Part shown: piece after piece, positions 25,189-34,601 of the stretch
How positions within the stretch are numbered: position 1 is the stretch's first letter
Layout: each line of letters begins with the position of its first letter
From: Gammaproteobacteria bacterium
GTDB lineage: Bacteria > Pseudomonadota > Gammaproteobacteria > Steroidobacterales > Steroidobacteraceae
Direction of reading: 5' to 3'
Length of the DNA: 64,000 bases
Assembly: GCA_947455595.1 (NCBI GenBank)
Contig: CANGOP010000011.1
Span: 1 to 64,000, forward strand
Notes under the pieces: generated by a model
What the model was told of the DNA's origin: nothing
The model's database searches: none
The model's input: only the letters and a program-made list of their open reading frames with translations
Made by a program: the position numbers and the translations under genes

Positions 25189-26106
25189 TTACGTCTCTGG
25201 CACAGTCTTTGTCCTGAACAGTCCATCCTGAATCGGTAGTCGACTGGGTAGTTCTGCCATATCGGCGAGTTCTGCGTCGGTCCACGGATCCCCCGCACCC
25301 CCGCAGCTGTGGTAGGCATCGTCCCACGGGAAGAGCACATAGGCCTCGCCGTGAATTTCCGTCCGGCAGGTTTGAATCGTGTGGACTGGTGCTGTTTTCA
25401 CATGTGCGAGCAACGCGTCGAGTGAGCCGCAGGTCAGATAACGACGACGCAGGTCGAGCAGTGCCAGTCGCGTCACGGGCGCGCAATCCAGTTCGGGTGA
25501 GGCGACGTCCCCTAATGCCACCCAACGCACATCCGTCGCCTCACCGAGGTCCGCCATCGGTTCTTGATCCGCCGGCGCGAGGGCCATGAAAAAGTCGGTG
25601 TCGAAACGACGCGGAATATCGTGCGGCGGCAGCCACCGGCTCCAGTAGTGCAGCGACTGTGTGCCGGGTCGCAGCGCCTCGGCCATCATGAGGGCTTCAA
25701 AGGCGGTCGCATCCCGGGCAACGGCCACCTGCCAGTCACTCCGATGCCGCTGGAAGCGTTCGGTGCTGGCCGACTCCCAGCCCTCAGCAAACAGCAGTCC
25801 GGTCTCTTCGAAGGTCTCACGGATAGCGGCGAGGACCGACGAGGACGAGGCCGCCTCGGCAGCGGTCGCAAATAGGTCCGCGGCCACAGCGGGGGCGGTC
25901 TGACTGCGCAGCCACGCCGCATACGCACGATCGGCGGTTTCGACTTTACCGCCGGGGAAGGCCCACAGGCCGCCAAAGTCAGCCAGTGACTGACGTCTGC
26001 GCAGCATCAGCACGGCAGGGCCCATCGCCCCATCGCGCAGAATAACCACCGTCGCAGCGGCAGTGGCGGGATGGGCGGTGGTTCGCGACTCGTCCGAGGC
26101 ACTCAT
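25189..26106 (-). CDS. Nudix hydrolase, NUDT7/NUDT19-like
   Basis: A 305-residue Nudix protein. The fold opens with AATVVILRDGAMGPAVLML and the Nudix box is split by an insertion: GGKVETADRAY, then AAIRETFEETGLLFAEG. The long insertion between GG and RE-EE is typical of the CoA- and acyl-CoA-diphosphatase-like NUDT7/19 group. The C-terminal extension carries DAYHSCGGAGDPW. Substrate is likely CoA or a related nucleoside diphosphate derivative. It is divergent from the thioesterase with only 33 bases between them. Confidence 0.85.
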   Translation of the reverse strand: MSASDESRTTAHPATAAATVVILRDGAMGPAVLMLRRRQSLADFGGLWAFPGGKVETADRAYAAWLRSQTAPAVAADLFATAAEAASSSSVLAAIRETFEETGLLFAEGWESASTERFQRHRSDWQVAVARDATAFEALMMAEALRPGTQSLHYWSRWLPPHDIPRRFDTDFFMALAPADQEPMADLGEATDVRWVALGDVASPELDCAPVTRLALLDLRRRYLTCGSLDALLAHVKTAPVHTIQTCRTEIHGEAYVLFPWDDAYHSCGGAGDPWTDAELADMAELPSRLPIQDGLFRTKTVPET

Positions 26107-26139
26107 GGCCTGAACCTATCACACCTCGATGAGCGATCG

Positions 26140-26667
26140 ATGACGAGGCTCGCTACACTGAACCATCTTCCCGTGCACTGGACCGACGCTGTGTTGTTGC
26201 CTGCCGAACTCTTCGACCTCCCGCATCCCCATGTGCACTCGCGAGCCGTCCGAGCGGATGAGATCGACGAGTACCGGCACGTCAACAATACCTACTACGT
26301 TCGCTGGCTCGATGAAGCGGCCTGGAGTCACTCGTGCGCACTGGGACTGCCGGTCGAGACCTGTGTGGCGTTGGACCGCGGCATGGCAGTGGTGCGGACC
26401 GTCATTGTCTATCAGCGCCCGGCGCTGCTCGGGGACGAAGTGATCGTCGCCACGTGGCTCCTGCCGGGTTCCTCGCGTATGCGCGTGCGCCGACGGTTTC
26501 AGGTCATCCGTCCGTCCGATCAGGAGACGCTCGTGCGCGCCGAAGTCGACTACGCGTGCATTGAGCTCTCCAGCGGCAGGCCGGCTCGCTGGCCGCCACA
26601 GTTCCATGCGTCCTACGCGATCTTGCCTGACATCGACGCGGCGGCGTCGGCGTTGGCGCCCTTGTGA
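26140..26667 (+). CDS. Acyl-CoA thioesterase of the hot-dog (4HBT/YbgC) family
   Basis: A 175-residue protein with an N-terminal extension and a hot-dog domain. RADEIDEYRHVNNTYYVRWLDEAAW carries the catalytic aspartate region of 4-hydroxybenzoyl-CoA thioesterase-like enzymes. VIVYQRPALLGDEVIVATWL follows. It probably hydrolyses an acyl-CoA thioester in the cytoplasm. The ATG at 26140 is preferred; an upstream extension reaches 26071 but overlaps the Nudix gene. The stop overlaps the GTG of a tiny membrane-peptide gene. Confidence 0.82.
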   Translation: MTRLATLNHLPVHWTDAVLLPAELFDLPHPHVHSRAVRADEIDEYRHVNNTYYVRWLDEAAWSHSCALGLPVETCVALDRGMAVVRTVIVYQRPALLGDEVIVATWLLPGSSRMRVRRRFQVIRPSDQETLVRAEVDYACIELSSGRPARWPPQFHASYAILPDIDAAASALAPL

Positions 26668-26762
26668 AGACCCGCTCGCGTCTCGTGGCGCTCGTGGCCT
26701 TGCTGTTCAAGGGTGCGCTGATCGTGGCCCTCTTGAGCGGCGCGATGGCATGGTTTCCTTGA
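26664..26762 (+). CDS. Predicted 32-residue membrane peptide
   Basis: A GTG sharing four bases with the thioesterase TGA opens a frame of 32 codons. It has a basic start (KTRSR), a single hydrophobic helix (LVALVALLF...ALIVALLSGAMA) and ends WFP. The coupling by GTGA overlap and the clean transmembrane pattern argue that it is translated. No homologue can be named. It would sit in the inner membrane, possibly associated with the thioesterase or the neighbouring TSUP permease. It could also be a chance frame. Confidence 0.5.
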   Translation: MKTRSRLVALVALLFKGALIVALLSGAMAWFP

Positions 26763-26799
26763 GGGGGTCGCCACGGACCTCGCGTCGCGGTGAGGCGCG

Positions 26800-27543
26800 T
26801 CAGCGCAAACCCTTGAAGATCAGCTCGACCGAGACGGCTACCAAGGCGACGAACAAGAAGCGGTAGTAGCTCCGCTCGGAGACACGGCGCACGACGATTT
26901 TGCCAACTTGAGTGCCGATGAGCGCCGGTAGACACAACAGCAACGACAGGTGCAGATTGGCGCCCGAGAACTGGCCGAGCGCCCAGTAGGGGACCAGCTT
27001 GAAGGCATTGACGATCGCAAAGGTCATGGCACTCGTGCCGGCATAGACGAGTCGCGGCAAACGCTGCGGTTGCACGTACACCTGAAATGCCGGGGCGCCG
27101 GCGTGGGCGACAAAACTGGAAAACCCTAACACCATGCCCCACAGCGTCCCGCGTGGCAGGTCCGCATCGTGTGGCGGACGCTGATGGTGACGCTGCCGCC
27201 AAGTGTTGAAGCAAAACGCCAAGCCAATCACGCCGACCAAGATCTCGATCGCGCGATCCGACACGCTCGCGGCAAACATCCAGCCGAAGCCGATGCCGAC
27301 GGTCGCGGCCGGGATCAGAATCAGGAGGTTGCGACGACTGAACTCGTGCCGATAGAGATAGAGCGCGAACAGATCTGAAAAGACGAAGACCGGGAGCAAT
27401 ACCGCGGCGCCCCGGAGCGGTGACATGACGAGCGCGATCAGTGGCACACCGAACGTGCCCATTGCGGCAAGGCCGCCCTTGCCGAGTCCCACGCTGAACG
27501 CTGCCAGGGCGCTCACCATCCAGACTGTGGTCTCAGCGGTCAC
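26800..27543 (-). CDS. TSUP-family (TauE/SafE) permease
   Basis: A 247-residue integral membrane protein with about eight helices. The GTG at 27543 is chosen because GGAG lies upstream and the first helix begins at once (MVSALAAFSVGLGKGGLAAMG); a longer frame to 27714 would overlap the upstream DUF2891 gene. GLGKGG is the TSUP motif of the first half, and GFSSFVAHAGAPAFQVYV that of the second. Members carry sulfite, sulfoacetate or other small anions across the inner membrane. The substrate is not evident from the neighbours. Confidence 0.87.
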   Translation of the reverse strand: MTAETTVWMVSALAAFSVGLGKGGLAAMGTFGVPLIALVMSPLRGAAVLLPVFVFSDLFALYLYRHEFSRRNLLILIPAATVGIGFGWMFAASVSDRAIEILVGVIGLAFCFNTWRQRHHQRPPHDADLPRGTLWGMVLGFSSFVAHAGAPAFQVYVQPQRLPRLVYAGTSAMTFAIVNAFKLVPYWALGQFSGANLHLSLLLCLPALIGTQVGKIVVRRVSERSYYRFLFVALVAVSVELIFKGLR

Positions 27544-27583
27544 GCGCTCGCTCCGCGGTGTGCAAATCGTGTGCGTGCAGCAA

Positions 27584-28645
27584 TCAATGCGACTCCAAGT
27601 ATGCCGCAAAGGTCCCCAGCCAATGCCCGCCCTCATAGTGTTCACCCGTGACGGTCGGTAGGGCCGCGTCGGCATGTGCCGCTGCCATCGTGCCAATGGT
27701 CGCGCGTCGCGCATCCTGCTTCGGCAATGCGGAGGCGATGGCTCTGAGCATCCAAGCTCGGCTCAGATTCAGGCCATCCAGATGGGCGAGTTTCGGATCC
27801 GAGCGGTCGGTGACCACTGCGGGCGTGAGCGTGTCGCGTCGTCCGAGGTCTGGCAGAAATGCGCTTAGCCACGCGGCGTAACGACGGGGGGGCAGGACGC
27901 GACGCATGAAGTCTGCCTCCCCCAAGCACGGAGACAAAAAGTCCTCACCCGAGGGTTCGTAGCTGAGTGGGCAGGCCCGGTCATGCGCGTAAAAGCGTTC
28001 CGCGGCGTCACGCAGCAGTGCCGTCATATCGTCACGGTGGCTGATCTGCGCCCAATCCCAAATGAGGGAGAAGGAAAACGCGGTCTGGTTATGCTCGCCG
28101 ATCCGGATCGGATAGTGCAATTTGGGCACCCACGCGGTGATGCGCTGGGCAACCACTGTTTCCAAGGGTGTCAGGGCCGTCAACCAGCGTTGCGCATCGG
28201 GATCATCCCACCGCCGCAGTTCCGCCGTCAGTGTCAGTAACCACGCCAGGCCATACGGTCGTTCGAACGAGTCGCGGTTCGGCTGATTGAAATATTGCAC
28301 TTCAAGCGCCAGACGCCCGAGTGAAAAGTCCTCGTTCAGCGTGGCGCGCGCCTCCGATGCCCATGCCGCGTCGGGATGCTGACGCAACAACCGAACAAGC
28401 AACCAGTGTCCGTGGACCGAGGAGTGCCAGTCGAGGCAGCCATAAAACGACGGATGCAGCGCGTAAGGCGGCATGACATCGGCGTCTGCCCCGACGGCCA
28501 ACGAGAGATGGTTCGGGTACTGTTTGTGGATGCAGTTCAACGCAAGGCGGGCGTAACTGTTGACGTTGACCGCGCTTGGCGGGATGGTTGCGCGGGCGAC
28601 AATGGGCCAGACGGCCAGCAGTGCAATCAGCAGACAGCGACGCAT
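27584..28645 (-). CDS. DUF2891 family protein, exported
   Basis: A 353-residue protein starting MRRCLLIALLAVWPIVARA, a signal peptide; GAGGAG upstream supports the ATG at 28645 over that at 28663. The mature part has the DUF2891 pattern: CIHKQYPNHLSLAVG, LHPSFYGCLDWHSSVHGHWLL, PYGLAWLL and GEADFMRRVLP, ending GEHYEGGHWLGTFAAY. It resembles all-alpha barrel folds, but the reaction is unknown. The conserved DWHSSVHGHW and HNQT segments may line an active site. It is upstream of the TSUP gene on the same strand. Confidence 0.82.
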   Translation of the reverse strand: MRRCLLIALLAVWPIVARATIPPSAVNVNSYARLALNCIHKQYPNHLSLAVGADADVMPPYALHPSFYGCLDWHSSVHGHWLLVRLLRQHPDAAWASEARATLNEDFSLGRLALEVQYFNQPNRDSFERPYGLAWLLTLTAELRRWDDPDAQRWLTALTPLETVVAQRITAWVPKLHYPIRIGEHNQTAFSFSLIWDWAQISHRDDMTALLRDAAERFYAHDRACPLSYEPSGEDFLSPCLGEADFMRRVLPPRRYAAWLSAFLPDLGRRDTLTPAVVTDRSDPKLAHLDGLNLSRAWMLRAIASALPKQDARRATIGTMAAAHADAALPTVTGEHYEGGHWLGTFAAYLESH

Positions 28646-28693
28646 CGGAGCGCTCCTCGGCACGAGACGCCGGATGATAATCGCACGTTCGCG

Positions 28694-29623
28694 TCAGAGC
28701 ACTGGGAATCGCCTGCGCACCGTCTCGTCGGGTGACGGGAGAGAACCATCAAGCCGTTCTGCGGTGGCATCCAAATAACCCTCGGCCGGCCAGAAGAGCG
28801 CGTGATAGATCTCACGACACAAGTCGTACGCTGCATGCCCCGGGTAATCGGCGGGCAGTAGCGAGGCGGGGACCATTGGGTCACGCAGATGAATGCGCCG
28901 ATATTCGTGGATCAGTAAGGTGCGAACGACGAAGGCTAGGGCGGGATCTTCCGTGCGTAGTCTTGGCAATGCGTCGGCGATCGGCGTGAACTGATCGCAG
29001 AACTGCCGATAGCGCTGACCAAGTGCCAACAGGTCCCACGCGCGTGTGACCAGTTCAGCCGGATCAAGGCCCGTGATCCGATGCGACTGAAAGATCAGCG
29101 GCGCACTGCTGTGATGATCCGCGAGATAAGCCTGCGTCTCCTCAGGGGTCACGCAGGGATGGGCATACAGCCCTTCGTTGATTTCACCAAAGCCGCCCAA
29201 TCGCAACACCTCGCGCAAGGGCTGACGGTCACCGCGCGAGGCGGGCGGCAACGCGACGAAGGTCCAGTGATCGCCTTCCACAGTGGGGGGGCCGGCATAG
29301 ATTCGGCGGGTGGCTTCGGCAAATCGGGTCCGCCCGGATTCCGAGAGAGCGTACTCGGCCCGCCGACCGACCCGACGGGCATCCAACCAGTGATCGTCCG
29401 CGAGCCGCCCGACGGAGGTGCGTACCCAGCGTTCATCGATCCCGAAGCGTTCGACGAGTCGTATGAGACTTCCGAGTGCGATGACGCCGCCGCGCGGCGT
29501 GAGCGCGTCACCGAAGATCGTGATGATCAGCGACCCCACGCGGAGGGGGCGCCGCTGTTGGAAAGCGGTCAGCAGTTGTTCGGCCGGGTGGTCGTCGGGC
29601 AGGGGTGGGGCAGGGAAGGTCAC
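28694..29623 (-). CDS. paaX: PaaX, phenylacetate degradation repressor
   Basis: A 309-residue regulator of the PaaX family, normally released by phenylacetyl-CoA. The GTG at 29623 is the first start giving the usual length; a longer frame runs into the paaA promoter region. An N-terminal winged helix ([23 protein letters not shown], then [11 protein letters not shown]) precedes the PaaX C-terminal domain ([51 protein letters not shown]). It is divergent from paaA, and the 113 bases between them should contain its operator. Confidence 0.94.
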   Translation of the reverse strand: MTFPAPPLPDDHPAEQLLTAFQQRRPLRVGSLIITIFGDALTPRGGVIALGSLIRLVERFGIDERWVRTSVGRLADDHWLDARRVGRRAEYALSESGRTRFAEATRRIYAGPPTVEGDHWTFVALPPASRGDRQPLREVLRLGGFGEINEGLYAHPCVTPEETQAYLADHHSSAPLIFQSHRITGLDPAELVTRAWDLLALGQRYRQFCDQFTPIADALPRLRTEDPALAFVVRTLLIHEYRRIHLRDPMVPASLLPADYPGHAAYDLCREIYHALFWPAEGYLDATAERLDGSLPSPDETVRRRFPVL

Positions 29624-29736
29624 GCCGTTATTGTGACACAAGAATAATTGCTCGAATAGAAAATGCGTGTCAGAATGGTGTTGAGAATTCGGGCTCAGGC
29701 CCACGCTTTGGCCGATGCTTTGGGGGCGCCGCACGC
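29624..29736. promoter_or_regulatory. Divergent paaX/paaA control region
   Basis: This 113-base region must carry the paaX and paaA promoters. TGACAC (29634-29639) and GTGTCA (29667-29672) form an inverted repeat with widely spaced arms. The AT-rich stretch between them is where polymerase and PaaX most likely bind. The exact PaaX box cannot be fixed from one sequence. Confidence 0.45.
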
Positions 29737-30720
29737 ATGTACACGCAGAGTCTGAATGAACCCAGTTCTCGTCCGGTGGAGGCGCTTGATGACGCCGAGC
29801 GGCTCGCCCGCTTTCAGGCGCGCATCGATGCGGAGGAAAAGATCGAGCCGAAGGACTGGATGCCGGATGCCTATCGGCAGACGCTGATTCGGCAGATCTC
29901 CCAGCATGCGCATTCTGAGATCGTCGGTATGCTGCCGGAGGGTAACTGGATCTCCCGGGCGCCCTCGCTCATGCGCAAGTCCATCCTCATCGCCAAGGTA
30001 CAAGATGAAGGTGGTCACGGTGCCTATCTCTACAGTGCCGCCGAAACGCTCGGTGTGTCGCGCGCGGAACTGATTGAGCAGTTGCTGAGCGGCCGCGCCA
30101 AGTATTCGTCAATCTTCAATTACCCGACACCCACCTGGGCGGATACGGCGGCCATTGGTTGGCTCGTCGATGGCGCGGCGATCATGAACCAGATTCCGCT
30201 GTGCCGTTGCTCCTACGGGCCGTATGCACGCGCGATGGTGCGCGTCTGCAAGGAAGAGAGCTTCCATCAGCGCCAGGGTTACCACGCGATGCTGTCGCTC
30301 GCGCGTGGAACGCCGTCCCAGCGACGCATGGCGCAAGATGCGCTGAATCGTTGGTGGTGGCCGGCGCTCATGATGTTCGGGCCGCCGGACACCGCCTCCC
30401 ACCACACGGGCCTGTCGGTGAAATGGAAGATCAAGCGTTTCACCAATGATGAACTGCGCCAGAAGTTTGTCGACTTCACCGTGCCGCAGGCGGAATTCTT
30501 AGGACTCACGGTGCCGGATCCCGTATTGCGCAAGGGCGATGACGGCCACTACATCACGGGTGCGCTCGATTGGAGTGAGTTCAACGCTGTGTTGAAGGGC
30601 AACGGCCCGTGCAACGCTGAACGGCTGCGCGAGCGCCGGACGGCGCACGACGACGGTGCCTGGGTCCGCGAAGCGGCCATCGCCCATGCCGCGAAGCGCT
30701 CCGCTCGCGCGGTTGCCTGA
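29737..30720 (+). CDS. paaA: 1,2-phenylacetyl-CoA epoxidase, catalytic subunit PaaA
   Basis: A 327-residue diiron oxygenase subunit that epoxidises the ring of phenylacetyl-CoA. Diiron ligands are visible in [15 protein letters not shown] and [17 protein letters not shown], with [16 protein letters not shown] upstream. [14 protein letters not shown] and [11 protein letters not shown] segments are characteristic of PaaA. It opens the paaABCDE-G-I-J-Z-K cluster. The ATG at 29737 gives the normal N-terminus (MYTQSLNEP); the frame runs 44 codons further upstream into the promoter region. Confidence 0.96.
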   Translation: MYTQSLNEPSSRPVEALDDAERLARFQARIDAEEKIEPKDWMPDAYRQTLIRQISQHAHSEIVGMLPEGNWISRAPSLMRKSILIAKVQDEGGHGAYLYSAAETLGVSRAELIEQLLSGRAKYSSIFNYPTPTWADTAAIGWLVDGAAIMNQIPLCRCSYGPYARAMVRVCKEESFHQRQGYHAMLSLARGTPSQRRMAQDALNRWWWPALMMFGPPDTASHHTGLSVKWKIKRFTNDELRQKFVDFTVPQAEFLGLTVPDPVLRKGDDGHYITGALDWSEFNAVLKGNGPCNAERLRERRTAHDDGAWVREAAIAHAAKRSARAVA

Positions 30721-30740
30721 ACACGCCGGAGAATCATTCG

Positions 30741-31031
30741 ATGAGTCAGACTCAAGATTGGCCGTTATTCGAGATCTTCGTTCGCGCAAAGAGCGGACTC
30801 GACCACAAACATGTGGGAAGTCTGCACGCAGCCGATGCTGCGATGGCGATCGAGCATGCACGGGATCTCTACACGCGTCGCGAAGAGGGTGTGAGCCTGT
30901 GGGTGGTGAAGTCCTCGGACATCGTTGCCTCGGATCCTCGCGACTCGGATGCGTTGTTCACGCCCGCGGCGGATAAGATTTATCGACACCCGACCTTCTA
31001 CGACATCCCGAAAGAGGTCGAGACGCTGTGA
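30741..31031 (+). CDS. paaB: 1,2-phenylacetyl-CoA epoxidase subunit PaaB
   Basis: A 96-residue subunit of the epoxidase complex. It opens WPLFEIFVRAKSGLDHKHVGSLHA and includes EEGVSLWVVKSSDI, the conserved PaaB pattern. It bridges PaaAC heterodimers in the complex. Its TGA overlaps the GTG start of paaC. Confidence 0.96.
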   Translation: MSQTQDWPLFEIFVRAKSGLDHKHVGSLHAADAAMAIEHARDLYTRREEGVSLWVVKSSDIVASDPRDSDALFTPAADKIYRHPTFYDIPKEVETL

Positions 31032-31804
31032 ACGCCATGGCGCAGGAGGCTTCGAAAGCACCGACGTTCACCTACGCAATCCGCCAAGCGGACACTGCCT
31101 TGATCCTCGCGCAGCGACTCTCGGCGTGGATCGGCCATGGTCCTGCGATCGAAGAAGATCTCGGCTTTGCGAACATCGCTCTGGACCTGCTCGGTCAGGC
31201 TCGGCTGCTCTACGCCTATGCCAGCGAGATCGAAAGTCAGGGGCGCAGTGAGGATGATTTCGCGTACTTGCGTGAGGAGTGTGACTTCCTTAACGTCACG
31301 ATGGCCGAGATCCCGAACGGCGATTTTGGCTTCACCATCGTTCGGCAATGTCTGCTCGACTGCTGGCGCCTCGAGAACTTCGAACGCTTGACGCACTCCA
31401 CGGATTCGCGCCTTGCCGAGATTGCAGCCAAGTCCGTTAAGGAAATTCGCTATCACCTGAAGTACAGCGCAGGTTGGTTGGTGCGCCTAGGGGATGGTAC
31501 GGCCGAAAGTCATCGGCGCGTCGCCGAGGCGCTCGCGCAACTGTGGCCGTACGTCCACGAGTGGTTTGTCGAGGATGCGGCGGAGTCGGCGCTGGTTGCA
31601 CTAGGCGTAGTGCCAGCGGCGGCGGACCTGCGCGAGGCGTTTGATAAGCGCTTGGCTCTGATTCTTGCGGAGGCCACCTTGTCGCGTCCGGCGGACGTCG
31701 AATATCGCTGGTTCGGCAAGCGCGGTCAGCACACCGAGCACTTGGGTCGATTGCTCGGTGAGATGCAGTCCCTGCACCGGGCGCATCCCGGGGCGCAGTG
31801 GTGA
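31028..31804 (+). CDS. paaC: 1,2-phenylacetyl-CoA epoxidase structural subunit PaaC
   Basis: A 258-residue ferritin-like subunit that pairs with PaaA but lacks a full diiron site. Motifs are IGHGPAIEEDLGFANIALDLLGQARLLY, LLDCWRLENFERL and KEIRYHLKYSAGWLVRLGDGT. It starts at a GTG within the paaB stop. A second in-frame ATG four codons in is an alternative. Confidence 0.96.
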   Translation: MNAMAQEASKAPTFTYAIRQADTALILAQRLSAWIGHGPAIEEDLGFANIALDLLGQARLLYAYASEIESQGRSEDDFAYLREECDFLNVTMAEIPNGDFGFTIVRQCLLDCWRLENFERLTHSTDSRLAEIAAKSVKEIRYHLKYSAGWLVRLGDGTAESHRRVAEALAQLWPYVHEWFVEDAAESALVALGVVPAAADLREAFDKRLALILAEATLSRPADVEYRWFGKRGQHTEHLGRLLGEMQSLHRAHPGAQW

Positions 31805-32262
31805 CGACAGCGCCGACACGGGAGACGGTCTGGTCGGTGCTGCGCACCGTGCCGGATCCAGAAATTCCCGTGCTATCGCTGGTCGACTTAGGAGTCATCC
31901 GTGAGGTGGCGGTCGAGGCGGGTGTTGCGAAGGTCGGGATTACGCCGACCTATTCGGGTTGCCCGGCTACGGCCGTCATAAAGTCCGACGTTCGCGCAGC
32001 GCTCGAGTTGGCCGGTTTAACCGCATCGGTGTACGACGTGCTCTCGCCCCCGTGGACCACGGCGTGGATCACCCCGGAGGGTTGCGAGAAGCTGCGCCAG
32101 TACGGCATCGCGCCACCACAGCCCGCGACGGAGGTTCCCGCTTGTCCGCTGTGTGGCAGTCACTACACCGAGCTCTTGTCGGAATTTGGCTCAACACCGT
32201 GCAAATCGATGCACCGCTGCTGCGCCTGTCTGGAACCCTTTGATCGCTTTAAGTGCATCTGA
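31801..32262 (+). CDS. paaD: PaaD, epoxidase maturation protein
   Basis: A 153-residue protein with an N-terminal DUF59/MIP18 domain (VWSVLRTVPDPEIPVLSLVDLGVIRE; TPTYSGCPAT) and a C-terminal zinc-ribbon-like segment of cysteines (ACPLCGSHYT, KSMHRCCACLEPFDRFKC). The family is thought to help iron-sulfur assembly in PaaE. The GTG at 31801 overlaps the paaC stop; the GTG at 31798 is an alternative one codon earlier. Confidence 0.94.
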   Translation: MTTAPTRETVWSVLRTVPDPEIPVLSLVDLGVIREVAVEAGVAKVGITPTYSGCPATAVIKSDVRAALELAGLTASVYDVLSPPWTTAWITPEGCEKLRQYGIAPPQPATEVPACPLCGSHYTELLSEFGSTPCKSMHRCCACLEPFDRFKCI

Positions 32263-32270
32263 GATCGACC

Positions 32271-33323
32271 ATGCTGACCTACATTCCCTTGACTCTGGTT
32301 CGGCGTGAAACGATTGCCCAGGACGCCGTGGTGCTCGAATTCGCACCGCCTTCGGCCGAGCAACCGCTGTTTCGTTTTCAGGGCGGACAGCACATCCCGC
32401 TGCGCGCCATCGTCAAAGGTCAGGAACTACGACGTACCTATTCCATCGTGAGTACCCCGGATGGGCCACTGACTCTCGGCGTGCGGGTACAAGGTGCGAT
32501 GTCGCGGTATCTGGCGAACTTGCCCATCGGCGCTACTGTGGAGGCGATGCCGCCGACGGGCCGTTTTAGGGCCGTCATCGATCCTACCGCACCGCGCACA
32601 CATGTGGCCTTCGCCGCAGGCTCTGGTATTACGCCCGTGCTGTCTATCCTCTCGACCGTCTTGGCACAGGAGCCACAGGCACGCGTCGTGCTGTATTACG
32701 GTAACCGAACGCTGTCGCGTACGATGTTCAGCGAGGCGCTGCTCGCGCTCAAGAATCGCTATCTCGATCGTTTCACGGTGCACTTCGTGATGAGTCAGGA
32801 GCAGCAGGACGTCGAGCGGCAGTTTGGACGCCTCAATGCCGCGACCGCGCGCACCCTGATCCAGACTGATCTCGATGCGACCTCGGTAGCCGAATGGTAT
32901 CTGTGCGGTCCGGATGCCATGGTGTCGGAACTGAAGGGCCTCTTGACCGAGTTGGCGGTACCGGGCCGCGTGCACCAGGAACGCTTTGGCACAGGTCAGC
33001 GTGCTGTGGCGCTGGCCGCTCCCGCCCCAACGGCGTCGGTGGACGGCGCCGAGATCGTGGTGACCATGGACGGCCGTGAGCGGCGCTTTGGCATGGGTCA
33101 TCACGAGTCTATCTTGGCGGCGGGTGAGGCCGCAGGGTTGCGCCTACCGTTCTCTTGTCGTGCCGGTATCTGTTCCACGTGCCGCGTGCGCGTCACGCAA
33201 GGCGCGGTGACCATGGATCGCAATCAAGCCTTGGAGGAGTGGGAGGTGTCGGCCGGCTATGTGCTGTGCTGTCAGGCGCGTCCGAGCTCCGATTCGGTTC
33301 GACTGACTTACGATGAGACCTGA
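32271..33323 (+). CDS. paaE: Phenylacetyl-CoA epoxidase reductase PaaE
   Basis: A 350-residue NADPH-dependent reductase. The FAD domain shows RTYSIVSTPDGPLTLGVRV, and the NAD(P) domain AAGSGITPVLSIL and EWYLCGPDAMV. A C-terminal plant-type [2Fe-2S] domain contains SCRAGICSTCRVRV and YVLCCQA. It passes electrons to the PaaABC oxygenase. The ATG at 32271 follows the paaD stop by eight bases. Confidence 0.95.
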   Translation: MLTYIPLTLVRRETIAQDAVVLEFAPPSAEQPLFRFQGGQHIPLRAIVKGQELRRTYSIVSTPDGPLTLGVRVQGAMSRYLANLPIGATVEAMPPTGRFRAVIDPTAPRTHVAFAAGSGITPVLSILSTVLAQEPQARVVLYYGNRTLSRTMFSEALLALKNRYLDRFTVHFVMSQEQQDVERQFGRLNAATARTLIQTDLDATSVAEWYLCGPDAMVSELKGLLTELAVPGRVHQERFGTGQRAVALAAPAPTASVDGAEIVVTMDGRERRFGMGHHESILAAGEAAGLRLPFSCRAGICSTCRVRVTQGAVTMDRNQALEEWEVSAGYVLCCQARPSSDSVRLTYDET

Positions 33324-33332
33324 AGGTATCGC

Positions 33333-34121
33333 ATGATGTACGAGTCCATTCTCTACAGCTGCACCGACGGGATTGCCCGTCTCACGCTGAACCGGCCCGA
33401 TCGTTTGAATTCGTTCACGGCGGCCATGCACGCGGAAGTGCGCGATGCGCTCGATCGCCTGGTTGCCGACGATGCGCGCGTGCTCGTGCTGACAGGGGCG
33501 GGTCGTGGATTTTGTGCGGGACAGGATCTGTCGGATCGCGCGGTGGCGCCAGATGGCGCTGCGGTCGATCTCGGCGCCTCGATCGAAGAGAACTACGCAC
33601 CGCTCGTCCTGCGCTTACGCGCACTGCCGATGCCGGTGGTGGCGGCAGTAAATGGTGTGGCGGCCGGTGCCGGCGCGAATCTGGCGCTCGGTTGTGACCT
33701 TGTGATCGCCGCGCGCTCGGCGAGCTTCATTCAATCCTTCGCCAAGTTGGGGCTCGTGCCCGATTGTGGTGGAACGTGGATTTTGCCGCGCCTGGCGGGG
33801 AATGCGCGCGCGCTGGGACTGGCCCTCCTGGGCGATAAATTAACGGCTGAGCAGGCCGCTGCGTGGGGTTTGATCTGGCAATGCGTCGACGACGCCGACC
33901 TGCCGGCCGTGGTTCAGAGTCTTGCTGAGCGACTAGCCCTTGCCCCTACGCGGGGTCTTGCCGCGACCAAGAGCGCGATCTATGGCGCGTGGGAGCATGA
34001 TCTGGAGACGCAGTTGCGCGTCGAAAGGGACCAGCAGCGCTCGTTGGGCTATTCGAAGGATTATGCCGAAGGGGTCGCCGCGTTCACTGCAAAGCGGGCG
34101 CCTCGATTTACGGGACGCTAA
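33333..34121 (+). CDS. paaG: Ring-1,2-epoxyphenylacetyl-CoA isomerase PaaG
   Basis: A 262-residue crotonase-family isomerase that converts the epoxide to the oxepin-CoA and also shifts double bonds later in the pathway. Signatures are LNRPDRLNSFTAAM, GRGFCAGQDLSD, the oxyanion-hole helix AAVNGVAAGAGANLALGCDLVIAA and SASFIQSFAKLGLVPDCGGTWILPRLAG; the aspartate of VPDCGG is the catalytic acid seen in PaaG. It is the only crotonase-type gene in the cluster; a separate paaF is absent. Confidence 0.93.
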   Translation: MMYESILYSCTDGIARLTLNRPDRLNSFTAAMHAEVRDALDRLVADDARVLVLTGAGRGFCAGQDLSDRAVAPDGAAVDLGASIEENYAPLVLRLRALPMPVVAAVNGVAAGAGANLALGCDLVIAARSASFIQSFAKLGLVPDCGGTWILPRLAGNARALGLALLGDKLTAEQAAAWGLIWQCVDDADLPAVVQSLAERLALAPTRGLAATKSAIYGAWEHDLETQLRVERDQQRSLGYSKDYAEGVAAFTAKRAPRFTGR

Positions 34122-34151
34122 CGTCTATACGTCGACAACAGGGGGGGCGGT

Positions 34152-34577
34152 ATGGCAGACGACGCACAAAGCGTTGCCGATCGCGCGGTGGCTGCGCTGT
34201 GGGCGCCCGATCGGGCGAGCCAAGGCCTCGGTATGCAGATTGTGAGCGTGGCGGCAGGCGCGGTCTCTATCCGCATGACCATCCGCGAGGATATGACCAA
34301 CGGCCATGGCATCTGTCATGGCGGTTTCATCTTTACGCTGGCCGACAGCGCCTTCGCGTTTTCGTGCAACTCTGCCGGTGAGGCTACGGTTGCCGCCAGC
34401 GGCCAGATCGAATTCTTGGAGGCTGTGCGCTTGGGTGAACGCCTCACCGCTGCCGGCCGAATGCTCTGGGAGCGCGGTCGACAAGGCATCTATGCGGTCG
34501 ATGTGTGCCGCGAAGACGGCACGCTCGTCGCTCTCTTTAGAGGCCGTTCCCACAAGATCAGCCGACCGGCCTCCTAA
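34152..34577 (+). CDS. paaI: Phenylacetate-pathway thioesterase PaaI
   Basis: A 141-residue hot-dog thioesterase. GHGICHGGFIFTLADSAFAFSCNS is the PaaI motif with the catalytic aspartate. IEFLEAVRLGERLTA and RQGIYAVDVCREDGT follow. It is believed to recover CoA from stalled intermediates of the pathway. Confidence 0.94.
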   Translation: MADDAQSVADRAVAALWAPDRASQGLGMQIVSVAAGAVSIRMTIREDMTNGHGICHGGFIFTLADSAFAFSCNSAGEATVAASGQIEFLEAVRLGERLTAAGRMLWERGRQGIYAVDVCREDGTLVALFRGRSHKISRPAS

Positions 34578-34601
34578 TCTCAGATTCGTTGAGGATTCAC
34601 C

